DNA from: Hymenobacter artigasi
GTDB taxonomy: Bacteria; Bacteroidota; Bacteroidia; Cytophagales; Hymenobacteraceae
Assembly: GCF_012275535.1 (NCBI RefSeq)
Contig: NZ_JAAVTK010000010.1
Location: 1-64,000, forward strand
Length of the DNA: 64,000 nt
Reading direction: 5' to 3'
Position numbers and translations under genes: made by a program. Numbering within the stretch: the stretch's first letter is position 1; every line of letters starts with the position of its first letter. Positions 34,418 to 43,319 of this stretch are shown in pieces. The notes below the pieces were generated by a model. The model made no database searches, was not told where the DNA came from, and saw only the letters and a list, made by a program, of their open reading frames with translations.

Positions 34418-34483
34418 GCCCACGCTACATAAAAAAATCCCGCTGCCTGACCAGGCAGCGGGATTTTTTTATGTAGCGTGGGC
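34418..34483. terminator. Perfect 32-bp palindrome with embedded bidirectional terminator
   Basis: Two perfect 32-bp arms flank a 2-bp centre. The inner part is a GC-rich stem (ATCCCGCTGCCTG / CAGGCAGCGGGAT) with A7 before and T7 after, a classical terminator in both directions. The outer part (GCCCACGCTACAT) extends the stem. It lies between the two pump genes. Confidence 0.92.
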
Positions 34484-34616
34484 TTTATTCATCCTTCCTG
34501 GCTTCATTCAAACCTCATTATTTGCTCATCAACTTTTCACCAGATTCTCATCTTCCGGCCAGTTTCAATTCGAGGCGGCCACGATTGCAACCCGCCAATT
34601 CCCACCCCGCATTCGC

Positions 34617-37600
34617 ATGAATAAGTTCATTTCCGGCATCGTCGCCTTCTCGCTGAAGAACCGCTTCTTCATCTTTTTCATGACGGCCCTGCTGGTCGCC
34701 GGGGGTACTTACAGCTACGTTCACACGCCCATCGAGGCGTTTCCGGACGTGACGAATACCCAGATGATTATTGTGAGCCTCTGGCCCGGCCGCTCGGCCG
34801 AGGAGGTGGAGCGGTTTGTGAGTACGCCCATTGAGGTAGCCATGAACTCGGTGCAGATGAAGAGCAACATGCGGAGCATCAGCATGTTTGGCTTGTCGGT
34901 GCTCAAGATTAACTTCGAGGATAACGTGGAGGACTTTTTCGCCCGACAACAGGTGAACAACCTGCTGAGCGGCGTGAACCTGCCCACGGGGTGCGAGTCG
35001 CACGTGCAGCCGCCGTATGGCCCCACCGGCGAGATTTTCCGCTACACGGTGCAGAGCCGCACCGGCCGCAGCACCAACGAGCTGCTCGCCATTCAGGACT
35101 GGACGGTGGAGCGGCAGCTGAAATCGGTGCCCGGCGTGGCCGATATCGCGGCCTTCGGCGGCACGCGTAAGGTATACGAAATCAGCGTGAACCCCGCCAT
35201 GCTGGCCAAGTACGACATGACCCCGCTGGAGGTGTTTGAGGCGGTGCAGAAGTCGAACATGAACGTGGGCGGCGACGTGATTGAGAAGAACTCGCAGAGC
35301 TACGTGGTGCGCGGCATCGGCCTGCTCACCAAGCCCGAGGACATCGGCAACATCATCGTCAAGGACATCAACAACGTGCCGATTCTGGTGCGCAACGTGG
35401 CTCAGGTACAGGAGAGCCACGCCCCCCGCGTGGGCCAGGCCGGGCTCGACGACCAGAGCGACGTGGTGGAGGGCATCGTGATTATGCGCAAGGGCGAGAA
35501 TCCCGCCGAGGTGCTGGGCCGCGTGAAAGCCAAAATCGCCGAGCTCAACGAAAAGGTACTGCCCAACGACGTGTACCTCAAAACGTTCTACGACCGCGAC
35601 GTGCTGATGGACCACTGCACGCACACCGTGATTCACAACCTGATTGAGGGCATTGTGCTCGTCACGCTCATCGTGCTCATCTTTATGGCCGATTGGCGCA
35701 CCACGCTCACGGTAGGCGTTGTGGTGCCGTTGGCACTGCTGTTTGCCTTCGTGTGTTTGCGGCTGAAGGGTATGAGCGCCAATTTGTTGAGCATGGGCGC
35801 GATTGATTTCGGTATCATCATCGACGGGGCGGTGGTGATGGTGGAGGGCATTTTTGTGGTGCTCGACCACAAGGCCCGGCAGGTGGGCATGGAGAAGTTC
35901 AACAAGCTGGCCAAGATGGGAATGATTAAGAAGACCGGCGGTGAGTTGGGCAAGGCCGTGTTCTTCTCGAAGCTGATTATTCTGACCTGCCTGCTGCCCA
36001 TTTTCGCCTTCGAGAAAGTGGAGGGCAAGATGTTTAGCCCGCTGGCCTACACCCTGGGCTTCGCCCTGATTGGCGCCCTGATTCTGACCCTGACGCTGGT
36101 GCCGGTGCTGTGCTCGCTGCTGCTGAACAAGAACGTGAAGGAGAAGCACAACCCCATTGTGACCTTCTTCGACACCATCGTAACCAGCGCTTTTGGCTTC
36201 ACTTACCGCCACAAGCTGCTGAGCTTCGGCGTGGCGATGGTGGTGGTAGTGGCCGGCCTGTATTCGTTCAAATTCCTGGGCTCGGAGTTTCTGCCCGAGC
36301 TGAACGAGGGTGCGCTGTGGGTGGAAACCAAGCTGCCGATGTCGTCATCGCTCACCGAAACCAATAAGATGGCGGCCAACTACCGCCGCATCCTGCGCTC
36401 GTTTCCGGAGGTGACCTCCGTGCTGAGCCAGACCGGGCGCTCCAACGATGGCACCGACCCGTCGGGCATCTACTATGTGCAGGCCCAGGTGAACCTCAAG
36501 CCCAAGGAGGAGTGGAAGCGCGACATCACCAAAGAGCAGCTGATTGAGGAAATGGACAAGAAGCTGAAGGAGTACCCCGGCATTATTTTCAACTACTCGC
36601 AGCCCATTATTGATAACGTGGAAGAGGCCGTGGCGGGCATTAATGCCGCGCTGGCGGTGAAGATTTTTGGCAATGACCTGAAGGAGCTCGACGGCAAGGC
36701 CAACGAGGTGATGAAGGTCCTCGGCACCGTGCGCGGCGTGAAGGACCTGGGCATTCTGCGCAACCTGGGCCAGCCCGAAATGAGCGTGCGCCTGGACCAG
36801 ACCCGCATGGCCGCCTATGGCGTGCAAACCGCTGATGCCCAGACCGTGGTAGAAATGGCAGTGGGCGGCAAAGCCGCTACGCAGATTTACGAAGGCGACC
36901 GCAAATTTGACGTGACGGTGCGCTACCCCAAGCAAAACCGCGACACCGAGCAGAAAATCGGCGAGTTGCGCGTGCCCACTATTCGGGGCAGCAAGGTGGC
37001 ATTGAAGGAGATTGCCGACATCGGCACCAGCAACGGCCCGGCCTTTGTGTACCACGATAACGGCCAGCGCTTTATCGCGGTGAAATTTTCCATTCGCGAC
37101 CGCGACATGGGCTCGACCATCGCCGAGGCACAGCAGAAGATGGACCAGTCCATCAAGCTCGACAAGGGCTACCGCATTGAGTGGGCTGGCGAGTTTGAGA
37201 ACCAGGTGCGCGCCACCAAGCGGCTGGGGCAGGTGGTGCCGGTGTCGTTGGTCATTATTTTCATCCTGCTATTCATCACCTTCGGCAATGGTAAGGATGC
37301 CGCGCTGGTACTGGCCAACGTGCCGTTTGCACTCATCGGCGGCATCGCGGCGCTGCACCTCACGGGCGTCAATTTCTCGATTTCGGCCGGCATCGGCTTC
37401 ATCGCCCTGCTGGGAATATGTATTCAGAACGGCATCGTACTCATTACGGTGTTTAAAGAAAACCTGCGCAAGAAGATGAGCCTGGCCGACAGCCTGCGCC
37501 TGGGCGTGGCCTCGCGCGTGCGCCCCGTGGTGATGACGGCCCTCATGGCCATGATTGGCCTGTTTCCGGCCGCCCTCAGCACCGGCATTGGCTCCGAAAC

Positions 37601-37766
37601 GCAGAAGCCGCTGGCCATTGTGGTCATCGGTGGGCTGGTGACGGCCACGGTGCTCACGCTGCTGATTTTTCCGCTCATCTTCGCCTTCTTTTACCGTGAG
37701 ATGAACCAGAACGGGCCGTCGCCAAAAAAGCGGAAGAAGGAGCAGCCGGTGTTGGTGGGGGCGTAG
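34617..37766 (+). CDS. CzcA-family heavy-metal RND efflux pump, copy 2
   Basis: A 1049-residue HME-RND pump, clearly paralogous to the gene at 31224 but diverged throughout, so the duplication is not recent. The same DFGIIIDGAVVMVEG motif is intact, as are the N-terminal and C-terminal membrane blocks. The basic, Lys-rich tail (KKRKKEQPVLVGA) differs from copy 1. A terminator lies between it and copy 1 and no adaptor gene is adjacent, so it may share the upstream adaptor and channel. The arsM-like gene follows after 91 bp. Confidence 0.94.
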   Translation: MNKFISGIVAFSLKNRFFIFFMTALLVAGGTYSYVHTPIEAFPDVTNTQMIIVSLWPGRSAEEVERFVSTPIEVAMNSVQMKSNMRSISMFGLSVLKINFEDNVEDFFARQQVNNLLSGVNLPTGCESHVQPPYGPTGEIFRYTVQSRTGRSTNELLAIQDWTVERQLKSVPGVADIAAFGGTRKVYEISVNPAMLAKYDMTPLEVFEAVQKSNMNVGGDVIEKNSQSYVVRGIGLLTKPEDIGNIIVKDINNVPILVRNVAQVQESHAPRVGQAGLDDQSDVVEGIVIMRKGENPAEVLGRVKAKIAELNEKVLPNDVYLKTFYDRDVLMDHCTHTVIHNLIEGIVLVTLIVLIFMADWRTTLTVGVVVPLALLFAFVCLRLKGMSANLLSMGAIDFGIIIDGAVVMVEGIFVVLDHKARQVGMEKFNKLAKMGMIKKTGGELGKAVFFSKLIILTCLLPIFAFEKVEGKMFSPLAYTLGFALIGALILTLTLVPVLCSLLLNKNVKEKHNPIVTFFDTIVTSAFGFTYRHKLLSFGVAMVVVVAGLYSFKFLGSEFLPELNEGALWVETKLPMSSSLTETNKMAANYRRILRSFPEVTSVLSQTGRSNDGTDPSGIYYVQAQVNLKPKEEWKRDITKEQLIEEMDKKLKEYPGIIFNYSQPIIDNVEEAVAGINAALAVKIFGNDLKELDGKANEVMKVLGTVRGVKDLGILRNLGQPEMSVRLDQTRMAAYGVQTADAQTVVEMAVGGKAATQIYEGDRKFDVTVRYPKQNRDTEQKIGELRVPTIRGSKVALKEIADIGTSNGPAFVYHDNGQRFIAVKFSIRDRDMGSTIAEAQQKMDQSIKLDKGYRIEWAGEFENQVRATKRLGQVVPVSLVIIFILLFITFGNGKDAALVLANVPFALIGGIAALHLTGVNFSISAGIGFIALLGICIQNGIVLITVFKENLRKKMSLADSLRLGVASRVRPVVMTALMAMIGLFPAALSTGIGSETQKPLAIVVIGGLVTATVLTLLIFPLIFAFFYREMNQNGPSPKKRKKEQPVLVGA

Positions 37767-37857
37767 GCCGTACTTTGCAGCGAAAGAACTTTAGCCGGGC
37801 AAACCAGTTGTTCCCGGCGCAACGTATTCTTTGCCTCAACCATCGACTTCCATTATT

Positions 37858-38904
37858 ATGGCCTCTTCCGAAACCCGCGCCCAGGTGCAGGACTACTACG
37901 GTACCCAATTACAAACCAGCCAGGACCTGCTCACCAATGCCTGCTGCACCGATGACGTGCCGCTGGCCCACCGCCGCATTCTGGCCCAGCTGGAGTCGGA
38001 GGTGCTGGAGAAGTATTATGGCTGCGGCGTGTGCATTCCCGATGCCATCGAAGGCATCACGGTGCTCGACCTGGGCTCCGGCTCGGGCCGCGATGCGTAT
38101 CTGCTCTCCAAGCTGGTGGGCGAGAATGGCCACGTTATCGGCGTGGACATGACCGAGGAACAGCTCGACGTGGCCCGCCGCCACATTGATGCCCATACCG
38201 TGACGTTCGGCTACTCGAAGCCCAACGTAGAGTTTCGCCATGGCTACATCGAAGACCTGCAATCGGCCAACATCCCCGACAACAGCGTGGACCTGGTGGT
38301 GAGCAACTGCGTGCTCAACCTGAGTACCGACAAAGACGCCACCTACCGCGAGATTTTCCGGGTGCTGAAGCCCGGCGGCGAGCTGTTCATCGCCGACGTG
38401 TTTGCCGACCGCCGCGTGCCCGAAACCCTGCGCCAGGACCCCATTCTCTACGGCGAATGCCTGAGCGGCGCCATGTACACCGAGGATTTCCGCCGCCTGC
38501 TGCTCCGCCTGGGCATCAACGACTACCGCGTGCTCAGCAGCCGCCGCCTCACCATCAACAATGCTGAAATCGAGGAAAAAGTAGGCAACATCGGCTTCTA
38601 CTCGCTCACGGTGCGCGCCTTCAAGCTCGACATCGAAGACAAGTGCGAAGACCACGGCCAGGTGGCCACTTACTTGGGCACCATCCCCGGCCAGCCCAAC
38701 AAATTCGTGCTCGACGACCACCACACCTTCGAAACCGGCCGCCCCATGCTCGTCTGCGGCAACACCGCCGCCATGGTGGCCGACACCCGCTACGGCTCCT
38801 ACTTCAAAGTGCTGGGCGACACCAGCCAGCACTTCGGTTTGTTTGACCGTGGCACGGCCCCGGTGGTGGCCAGCGTCGATGCCCTGCCAGGCGGCTGCTG
38901 CTAG
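37858..38904 (+). CDS. arsM: Arsenite methyltransferase (ArsM-like)
   Basis: A 348-residue SAM-dependent methyltransferase. Motif I is VLDLGSGSGRDAYLLS at 69-84. Cysteines expected for arsenic binding are present: C29/C30, C56, C151 (in VVSNCVLNLS) and C201 (in YGECLSGAMY). The 50-residue spacing of the last two equals that of the conserved pair in the characterised algal ArsM. The family converts As(III) to methylated species. The C-terminus ends GGCC, which could add thiol ligands. The ATG at 37858 is chosen over an upstream one with no family similarity. It follows two metal pumps, but no arsR is seen. Confidence 0.87.
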   Translation: MASSETRAQVQDYYGTQLQTSQDLLTNACCTDDVPLAHRRILAQLESEVLEKYYGCGVCIPDAIEGITVLDLGSGSGRDAYLLSKLVGENGHVIGVDMTEEQLDVARRHIDAHTVTFGYSKPNVEFRHGYIEDLQSANIPDNSVDLVVSNCVLNLSTDKDATYREIFRVLKPGGELFIADVFADRRVPETLRQDPILYGECLSGAMYTEDFRRLLLRLGINDYRVLSSRRLTINNAEIEEKVGNIGFYSLTVRAFKLDIEDKCEDHGQVATYLGTIPGQPNKFVLDDHHTFETGRPMLVCGNTAAMVADTRYGSYFKVLGDTSQHFGLFDRGTAPVVASVDALPGGCC

Positions 38905-38911
38905 GTTAGGT

Positions 38912-38986
38912 GCGCGGCCGGTAACCTCACCCCCTGACCCCCTCTTTTTTGGAGAGGGGGTCAGGGGGTGAGGTTACCGGCCGCGC
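38912..38986. repeat. Perfect 33-bp inverted repeat (CCTCACCCCCTGACC family)
   Basis: Arms GCGCGGCCGGTAACCTCACC... and its exact complement are separated by 9 bp (TTTTTTGGA). The right arm contains the stop codon and the last four codons of the flippase gene. A half copy of the family is at 546-583, and the inner part resembles the repeat at 19088-19300. Confidence 0.93.
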
Positions 38987-40452
38987 AGCTTATCGAGCAG
39001 CGCCACCGCTTCCGGCGCGGTGCCAGTCAGCAGCACGCCAGCGCCATAGAGCACCGTGAGCACTCCACCGCGCATCAGCAGCGTGAGGAAAGCGTGGCCG
39101 GTATCGGGCAGTACCCAGGCCGCAAACCCGGACCCGGCCGCCACCACCAGAATGCGCCCAATCTTGCCATCAAACGGCTGCATACCGTAGTTGCGCCACA
39201 CAAACCACGTCCGCACGGTGTTGATGCTGACCAGGGCGATGCAGTAGGCCAGGGCCGCGCCGGCCAGCGCCAGGCGTGGGATGAGTATCCAGTTGAGTAC
39301 TACCACGGCGGCGGCGAGGGAGATGTTGAACACCAAATCGAACCGGTAGCGCGGCGACGTGGCCACGATAATGCCATTGACGCCGGTGATGCCGTCGAAC
39401 AGCCGGCCGGCCAGCAGCAGCAGCACAGCGGTGGTGCCCACCGCGTACTCGGGCCGGTGAATGAGTCCGTAGATAAAGTCGAGATTCAGGCCGATTCCTA
39501 ACGCTAAGTAGCAGCCCAGTAGCGTGTTGATGCGGGTGCTGCGGCGGTAGAAATCGGCCATCTTGGCCATGTTGCCTTCCTTCCAGTATTCGGCAATCAG
39601 CGAGAAAGCCGTTTTGTAGAGCGCCCGGAAGGGCAGGACCAGCGCCGTGCTCACATTGGTGGCAATGAGATAGATACCGGCGGCCGCCAGACTGACTTTG
39701 GTGCCCACCATCAGGCTGTCAATGTTGAGCAGCACCGTACCCGAGATGTTGCTTAGCAGCACGAAAGCCCCAAAGCCCAGCATCTCGCGCAGCGGCTTGA
39801 TGCGTAGCGCCGCCCGCGTGGGTCGCAGGTGCAGCTCGCCAATGGCGGCCAGGTAAATAGCCAGCAGCACGGCCACTACCCCATAAGCCCCCACGTAGGC
39901 CAGTACGAAGCCGTGGAAACTGATAACCCCCTGGCTGTAAGCAATGGCCGCCCCCACCAGCATCAGCCGTAATAGAATTTCCTGACAAAACGAGGAAAAC
40001 GACGTGTGATAGAGGGAGCGCAGATAAGCATCCTGCAAGGAGCCCAGCATGATGCAGCCTGCCAGCGCAATAGCCGCCAGGTAGTGCGGCGAAAGCAATG
40101 CCGCATCGCCCTTGGCGTACCACTGCAGCAGCAGGGGCTTGCCCACCAGCATGGCCAGCGCCACTACCACGAAACCCAGCAGCGGCGGGCCCAGTAGCAG
40201 CGGCAGAAAGCCCGCGTGGTTGCGCCCCTGGTTCCGGAAAAACGGGAAATACCGGATGCCCATGTTGGCGAATCCGAACGAAGCCACCTGCGCCCCGATG
40301 GTAGCCAGTGGTAGCAATACGCTGGCTGTGAGTCCAATCTGGGCCGGTGAAAGCAGGCGCGGCAACACCAGAATGGTATTGGCAAAGCCGATGGCCAAGC
40401 CCACGTAGGAAATCAGGGTGTTGCGAATGCCCTGGCGCTGAACGATGCCCAA
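38974..40452 (-). CDS. Wzx-like oligosaccharide flippase
   Basis: A 492-residue polytopic inner-membrane protein of the polysaccharide-transporter (MOP) type with about 12-14 hydrophobic segments. It likely flips lipid-linked glycan to the periplasm. I choose the TTG at 40452, giving (M)GIVQRQGIRNTLISYVGLAI, the usual start for this group; the longer in-frame extension runs through an 8-bp tandem repeat. The C-terminal residues LRGR and the stop are encoded inside an inverted-repeat arm. Last gene of the glycan locus on this strand. Confidence 0.85.
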   Translation of the reverse strand: MGIVQRQGIRNTLISYVGLAIGFANTILVLPRLLSPAQIGLTASVLLPLATIGAQVASFGFANMGIRYFPFFRNQGRNHAGFLPLLLGPPLLGFVVVALAMLVGKPLLLQWYAKGDAALLSPHYLAAIALAGCIMLGSLQDAYLRSLYHTSFSSFCQEILLRLMLVGAAIAYSQGVISFHGFVLAYVGAYGVVAVLLAIYLAAIGELHLRPTRAALRIKPLREMLGFGAFVLLSNISGTVLLNIDSLMVGTKVSLAAAGIYLIATNVSTALVLPFRALYKTAFSLIAEYWKEGNMAKMADFYRRSTRINTLLGCYLALGIGLNLDFIYGLIHRPEYAVGTTAVLLLLAGRLFDGITGVNGIIVATSPRYRFDLVFNISLAAAVVVLNWILIPRLALAGAALAYCIALVSINTVRTWFVWRNYGMQPFDGKIGRILVVAAGSGFAAWVLPDTGHAFLTLLMRGGVLTVLYGAGVLLTGTAPEAVALLDKLRGR

Positions 40453-40455
40453 ACG

Positions 40456-40483
40456 GTAAATGAGTAAATGAGTAAATGGGTAA
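40456..40483. repeat. 8-bp tandem repeat (GTAAATGA)
   Basis: Three copies of GTAAATGA (the third GTAAATGG) plus a partial fourth lie directly upstream of the flippase start. No matching inverted arm was found, so this could be a remnant of the tandem-arm repeat class. Confidence 0.7.
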
Positions 40484-40510
40484 TTCCGGCTTCGGCGGGT
40501 ACGGACGGGC

Positions 40511-41884
40511 TCAAAGTTCGGCCACAATCTGGCTTCCGGGGAGGAAAGCCGCACCGCGCTGCTGCAAATGGCCCATTATTTCGGCAAACTGGCGCGGTCC
40601 GGTGACGGCATTGGCCGGGTCGAAATGGTCGTTGTGCCAGAGCACGGTGGCCACGCCGCCAAACCGCTCAATCTCGGCGAACATGGGCTCTAGCGCCGGC
40701 ATTATTTCCCCGGCTTGCAGCTGCAAGTAGTTGGGATGATGTAGGGTGGCATCCATCACATTGAGCGGGATTTCGAGAAAGCCGCACCCAGTACCAGTGG
40801 CAAAATTGAATGGATAAAACGGGTGGCAGTAGGAATGTCGAAAGCCAAAATGCTCGGCAAAGCCCAAGGTGGAATCATAACGAAATGAATTGGTCGCGTC
40901 AACTTCGGCTATGGTCCGGCGTGGCTCCCAGCGCAGATAATGGAAGCGCAGGCCCGCAACGCTGTGTTGCAAGCGTTCCACTTCACGCGCTAGATGTGGC
41001 GAATCAACAGCTGTTCCGATGCTGCCGTGAAGGCTGATTTCGCAGCCCTTGGCCTTCAGCACTTCCAGCCGTTGTAGCAGCGCCGTGGAAATTGGGTAGT
41101 CGGCGTTGGGCGTACCATCGGCACCGGGCCGGGACTCGGGCAAGATGAAAAAAGTGGACCTGGCCCCGTAAGCCGCCAGGGTGGTGGCTATGGCTTCCAG
41201 GTTGTCCCAGGCATCGGGCCGGGTAAAATGTTGCCAAGCCAGCTGCCCAAACTTGAGGAGCCGGCCGCGTTGCAGTGCCGCTTTGGCCGGCGCTTTCCAG
41301 CTGCTAAGCAGGTTGTCGATGTCGTGGGTGATGAAGGCGGCGAACGGTGCGCCACCAGCCCAGCAGCGCGGCCGCAGCGGCCGGCCTGTAACATGCTCCA
41401 CGGCCGTTTTCAGCACGTCGAAATAGTAGTTCACCACCGGCAAATCCACGAAGCCATACCGCTTTTGCACGCTGGCCGCGTACGGAAAACGCCCGTGCCG
41501 GTCGCGGGTATCGGAGAAATATTCCTGCCAGCCGCTGAGCAGGTAGAAGGCGGCCGAAATGATATCGGCTCCAATCACAGCCCGGTCCGGGTGCAGGCTT
41601 AGCAACGGGACTTCGGGCTGATTATCGAAGAAAAAGGGGATGCCCTGCCCGGCCCAGTCGCGGTAGTTGGGCGCAGCAGGGTAGGGCGTGTTTTGCTGAA
41701 AAAAGTCGCCCGCACCATTTATAATTGTGATGGCCGGGTGGCTGGACGCGAAGCCAATATCCACGCTCGGCGCATCGGGATAGGCCAGCCGGAAATGCTG
41801 CAACACGTAAGCCAGCCGCAGACCGACCGTAACTGGGGCGGCGTTTAGTGGCGGCAAGGCAGATGCGGTTGGAGTTGCTGGCAT
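40511..41884 (-). CDS. Polysaccharide deacetylase-family protein
   Basis: A 457-residue protein with an N-terminal domain of about 170 residues and a NodB-like deacetylase domain. The metal/catalytic motif reads THDID at 186-190 and a second histidine motif is in ISLHGS at about 278-283. An ending motif VLWHNDHFD may hold the third catalytic His. NodB-type enzymes remove N-acetyl groups from glycans. There is no signal peptide, so it may act on a lipid-linked or nucleotide-activated sugar in the cytosol. Between the flippase and the GT-B-like gene. Confidence 0.82.
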   Translation of the reverse strand: MPATPTASALPPLNAAPVTVGLRLAYVLQHFRLAYPDAPSVDIGFASSHPAITIINGAGDFFQQNTPYPAAPNYRDWAGQGIPFFFDNQPEVPLLSLHPDRAVIGADIISAAFYLLSGWQEYFSDTRDRHGRFPYAASVQKRYGFVDLPVVNYYFDVLKTAVEHVTGRPLRPRCWAGGAPFAAFITHDIDNLLSSWKAPAKAALQRGRLLKFGQLAWQHFTRPDAWDNLEAIATTLAAYGARSTFFILPESRPGADGTPNADYPISTALLQRLEVLKAKGCEISLHGSIGTAVDSPHLAREVERLQHSVAGLRFHYLRWEPRRTIAEVDATNSFRYDSTLGFAEHFGFRHSYCHPFYPFNFATGTGCGFLEIPLNVMDATLHHPNYLQLQAGEIMPALEPMFAEIERFGGVATVLWHNDHFDPANAVTGPRQFAEIMGHLQQRGAAFLPGSQIVAEL

Positions 41885-41905
41885 TGATTCAAAAGTGGTC
41901 GAATA

Positions 41906-43249
41906 TCAGATTATTGCGCTGGATGTGTTCAACCAATTATTTAGTAATGCTGCCGTGCGAATCTGGCTGCGGCCTTCATCGGCGGTGCCGAGCGTCGCGT
42001 TGTAATAAGTAGCCCGCCGGTAGAGGTCGGCGGGCTTGTGCTGGGCGTAGCGGCGCAGGGCGGCGGCCAGCTCGGCGGGGGTATCGGCGCGCTCCACCAG
42101 GCCCCGCGCGGCATAGCCGTAGTAGTCGTTGGTGAGGGCGAAGGTGCCGAATCGGAAGTAAATGCTGGCCACGTTCAGCAGCGTGGCTTCGAGGTGGGTG
42201 GAGGTGTCGGCGGCCACCAGGGCATCTTGCCGCAGCAGGAAATCGAACACGTTTTCCTGGCGGGCGCTCGACCATTGCAGGGCCGGCAGCAGCTTGCGCA
42301 GCGGCTCAAAATCGCGGCCGTCGCTGGGGTGGGGGCGCAGCGTGAAGGCGAGGTCTGGCAGCTCGCGCAGCAGGTACACCAGGGTATCGACCAGGGCCGG
42401 CATGGGGTCGTGGATGTTGCAGGCGATGCCCACGCGCTGCACCTGAGGCGCGGTGTTTTTCTGGTTGAGGTAGGCGTCGGCTTTGGGCATGCCTACCAAG
42501 GCTACCTCGCCCTGCACGGGTCCGCAAAGGCGGTACTTATCCAGCGCGTCCTGGCCTTCGAGCAGGCTGAGGTCGAAGCCCAGGGGCGGGAAGTTGGCGC
42601 TCACGCTGGCGTGCTGCACATAGGCGGTGGGCACGCCCTCGGCGCGGCAGGCCAGGAGCAGGGAGCGGGTGTCGTCGTTGTGGTCGTTGGAGAACACCAC
42701 GGCGCGGGGCCGGTGCTGGCGCAACGCCTGCCGGTACACCTCGTAGTAGCCAATGGCGTAGAAAATGAAGTCGAAAAACCGCCAGGCCCGGCCGCCATCC
42801 GTTTTCAGAAGGCCAAAAAATGCCAGCGGAAACTGCCAGTAGTATAGCAGCTTGCGGCGCAGCGACAGCCGGTTCACTGCCGCGTTATAGCGCCCGATAT
42901 TCTTGGCCTGGCCCGCTACCAGCACCGCATCGGGCCGGGCTTTCCGGATGAATTCCAGCGCGTCGTAGTTATTGGCACTCACCACGTACAGCCATACTTT
43001 GCCGTGCAGGTCGTCGTGGTTTTTGATGGGCTGGAAGACATTGCCTATCAGCCGCAGGCCTGCGTAGCCTAACACCCGCGCCAGCCGCTTCAGCGGGTTA
43101 GCCGGCGAAATGTCGGCCAGCGCCGCCGGGGGCAACGCCGCGAATATGGCCGTGAAGCGCAGCTGCAGGATGTCGCGCAGGCGCTCGGTTAGGGTGTGTG
43201 GGTGGGAGGGTATGGGGGTAGGAGTTATTATTGTTTGCGAAGTTGACAT
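41906..43249 (-). CDS. GT-B-like glycan biosynthesis protein (uncertain family)
   Basis: A 447-residue protein whose C-terminal half resembles GT-B transferases of the CDP-glycerol glycerophosphotransferase or surface-polysaccharide type: VQHASVSANFPPL at 211-223, LRPHPSDGRDF at about 304-314, and AADTSTHLEATLL at about 345-357. Substrate and family are not certain. It has no membrane helix. The first 20 residues (with a TPTPIPSHPHTL stretch) are encoded by a tandem/inverted repeat, and no other Met lies before the conserved part, so the true start may be a non-ATG codon further in. Confidence 0.6.
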   Translation of the reverse strand: MSTSQTIITPTPIPSHPHTLTERLRDILQLRFTAIFAALPPAALADISPANPLKRLARVLGYAGLRLIGNVFQPIKNHDDLHGKVWLYVVSANNYDALEFIRKARPDAVLVAGQAKNIGRYNAAVNRLSLRRKLLYYWQFPLAFFGLLKTDGGRAWRFFDFIFYAIGYYEVYRQALRQHRPRAVVFSNDHNDDTRSLLLACRAEGVPTAYVQHASVSANFPPLGFDLSLLEGQDALDKYRLCGPVQGEVALVGMPKADAYLNQKNTAPQVQRVGIACNIHDPMPALVDTLVYLLRELPDLAFTLRPHPSDGRDFEPLRKLLPALQWSSARQENVFDFLLRQDALVAADTSTHLEATLLNVASIYFRFGTFALTNDYYGYAARGLVERADTPAELAAALRRYAQHKPADLYRRATYYNATLGTADEGRSQIRTAALLNNWLNTSSAII

Positions 43250-43319
43250 GCGTGCGAAACCTGAAAATCCAGCTAAAGTAGCTCCCTCATACCCTCATAC
43301 CCTCATACCCTCATACCCT
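43188..43319. repeat. Tandem CCCTCATA repeat with inverted partner
   Basis: Four copies of the 8-bp unit CCCTCATA at 43284-43315 abut the pseI stop. An inverted, decayed partner (GGGTATGGGGGTAGG and flanks, 43188-43222) lies inside the 5' coding part of the GT-B-like gene. Confidence 0.75.

Noticed and set aside
34548..36212. A 554-codon open frame opposite the second CzcA gene
   Set aside because: Antisense shadow with no recognisable motif; the pump on the other strand is full length.
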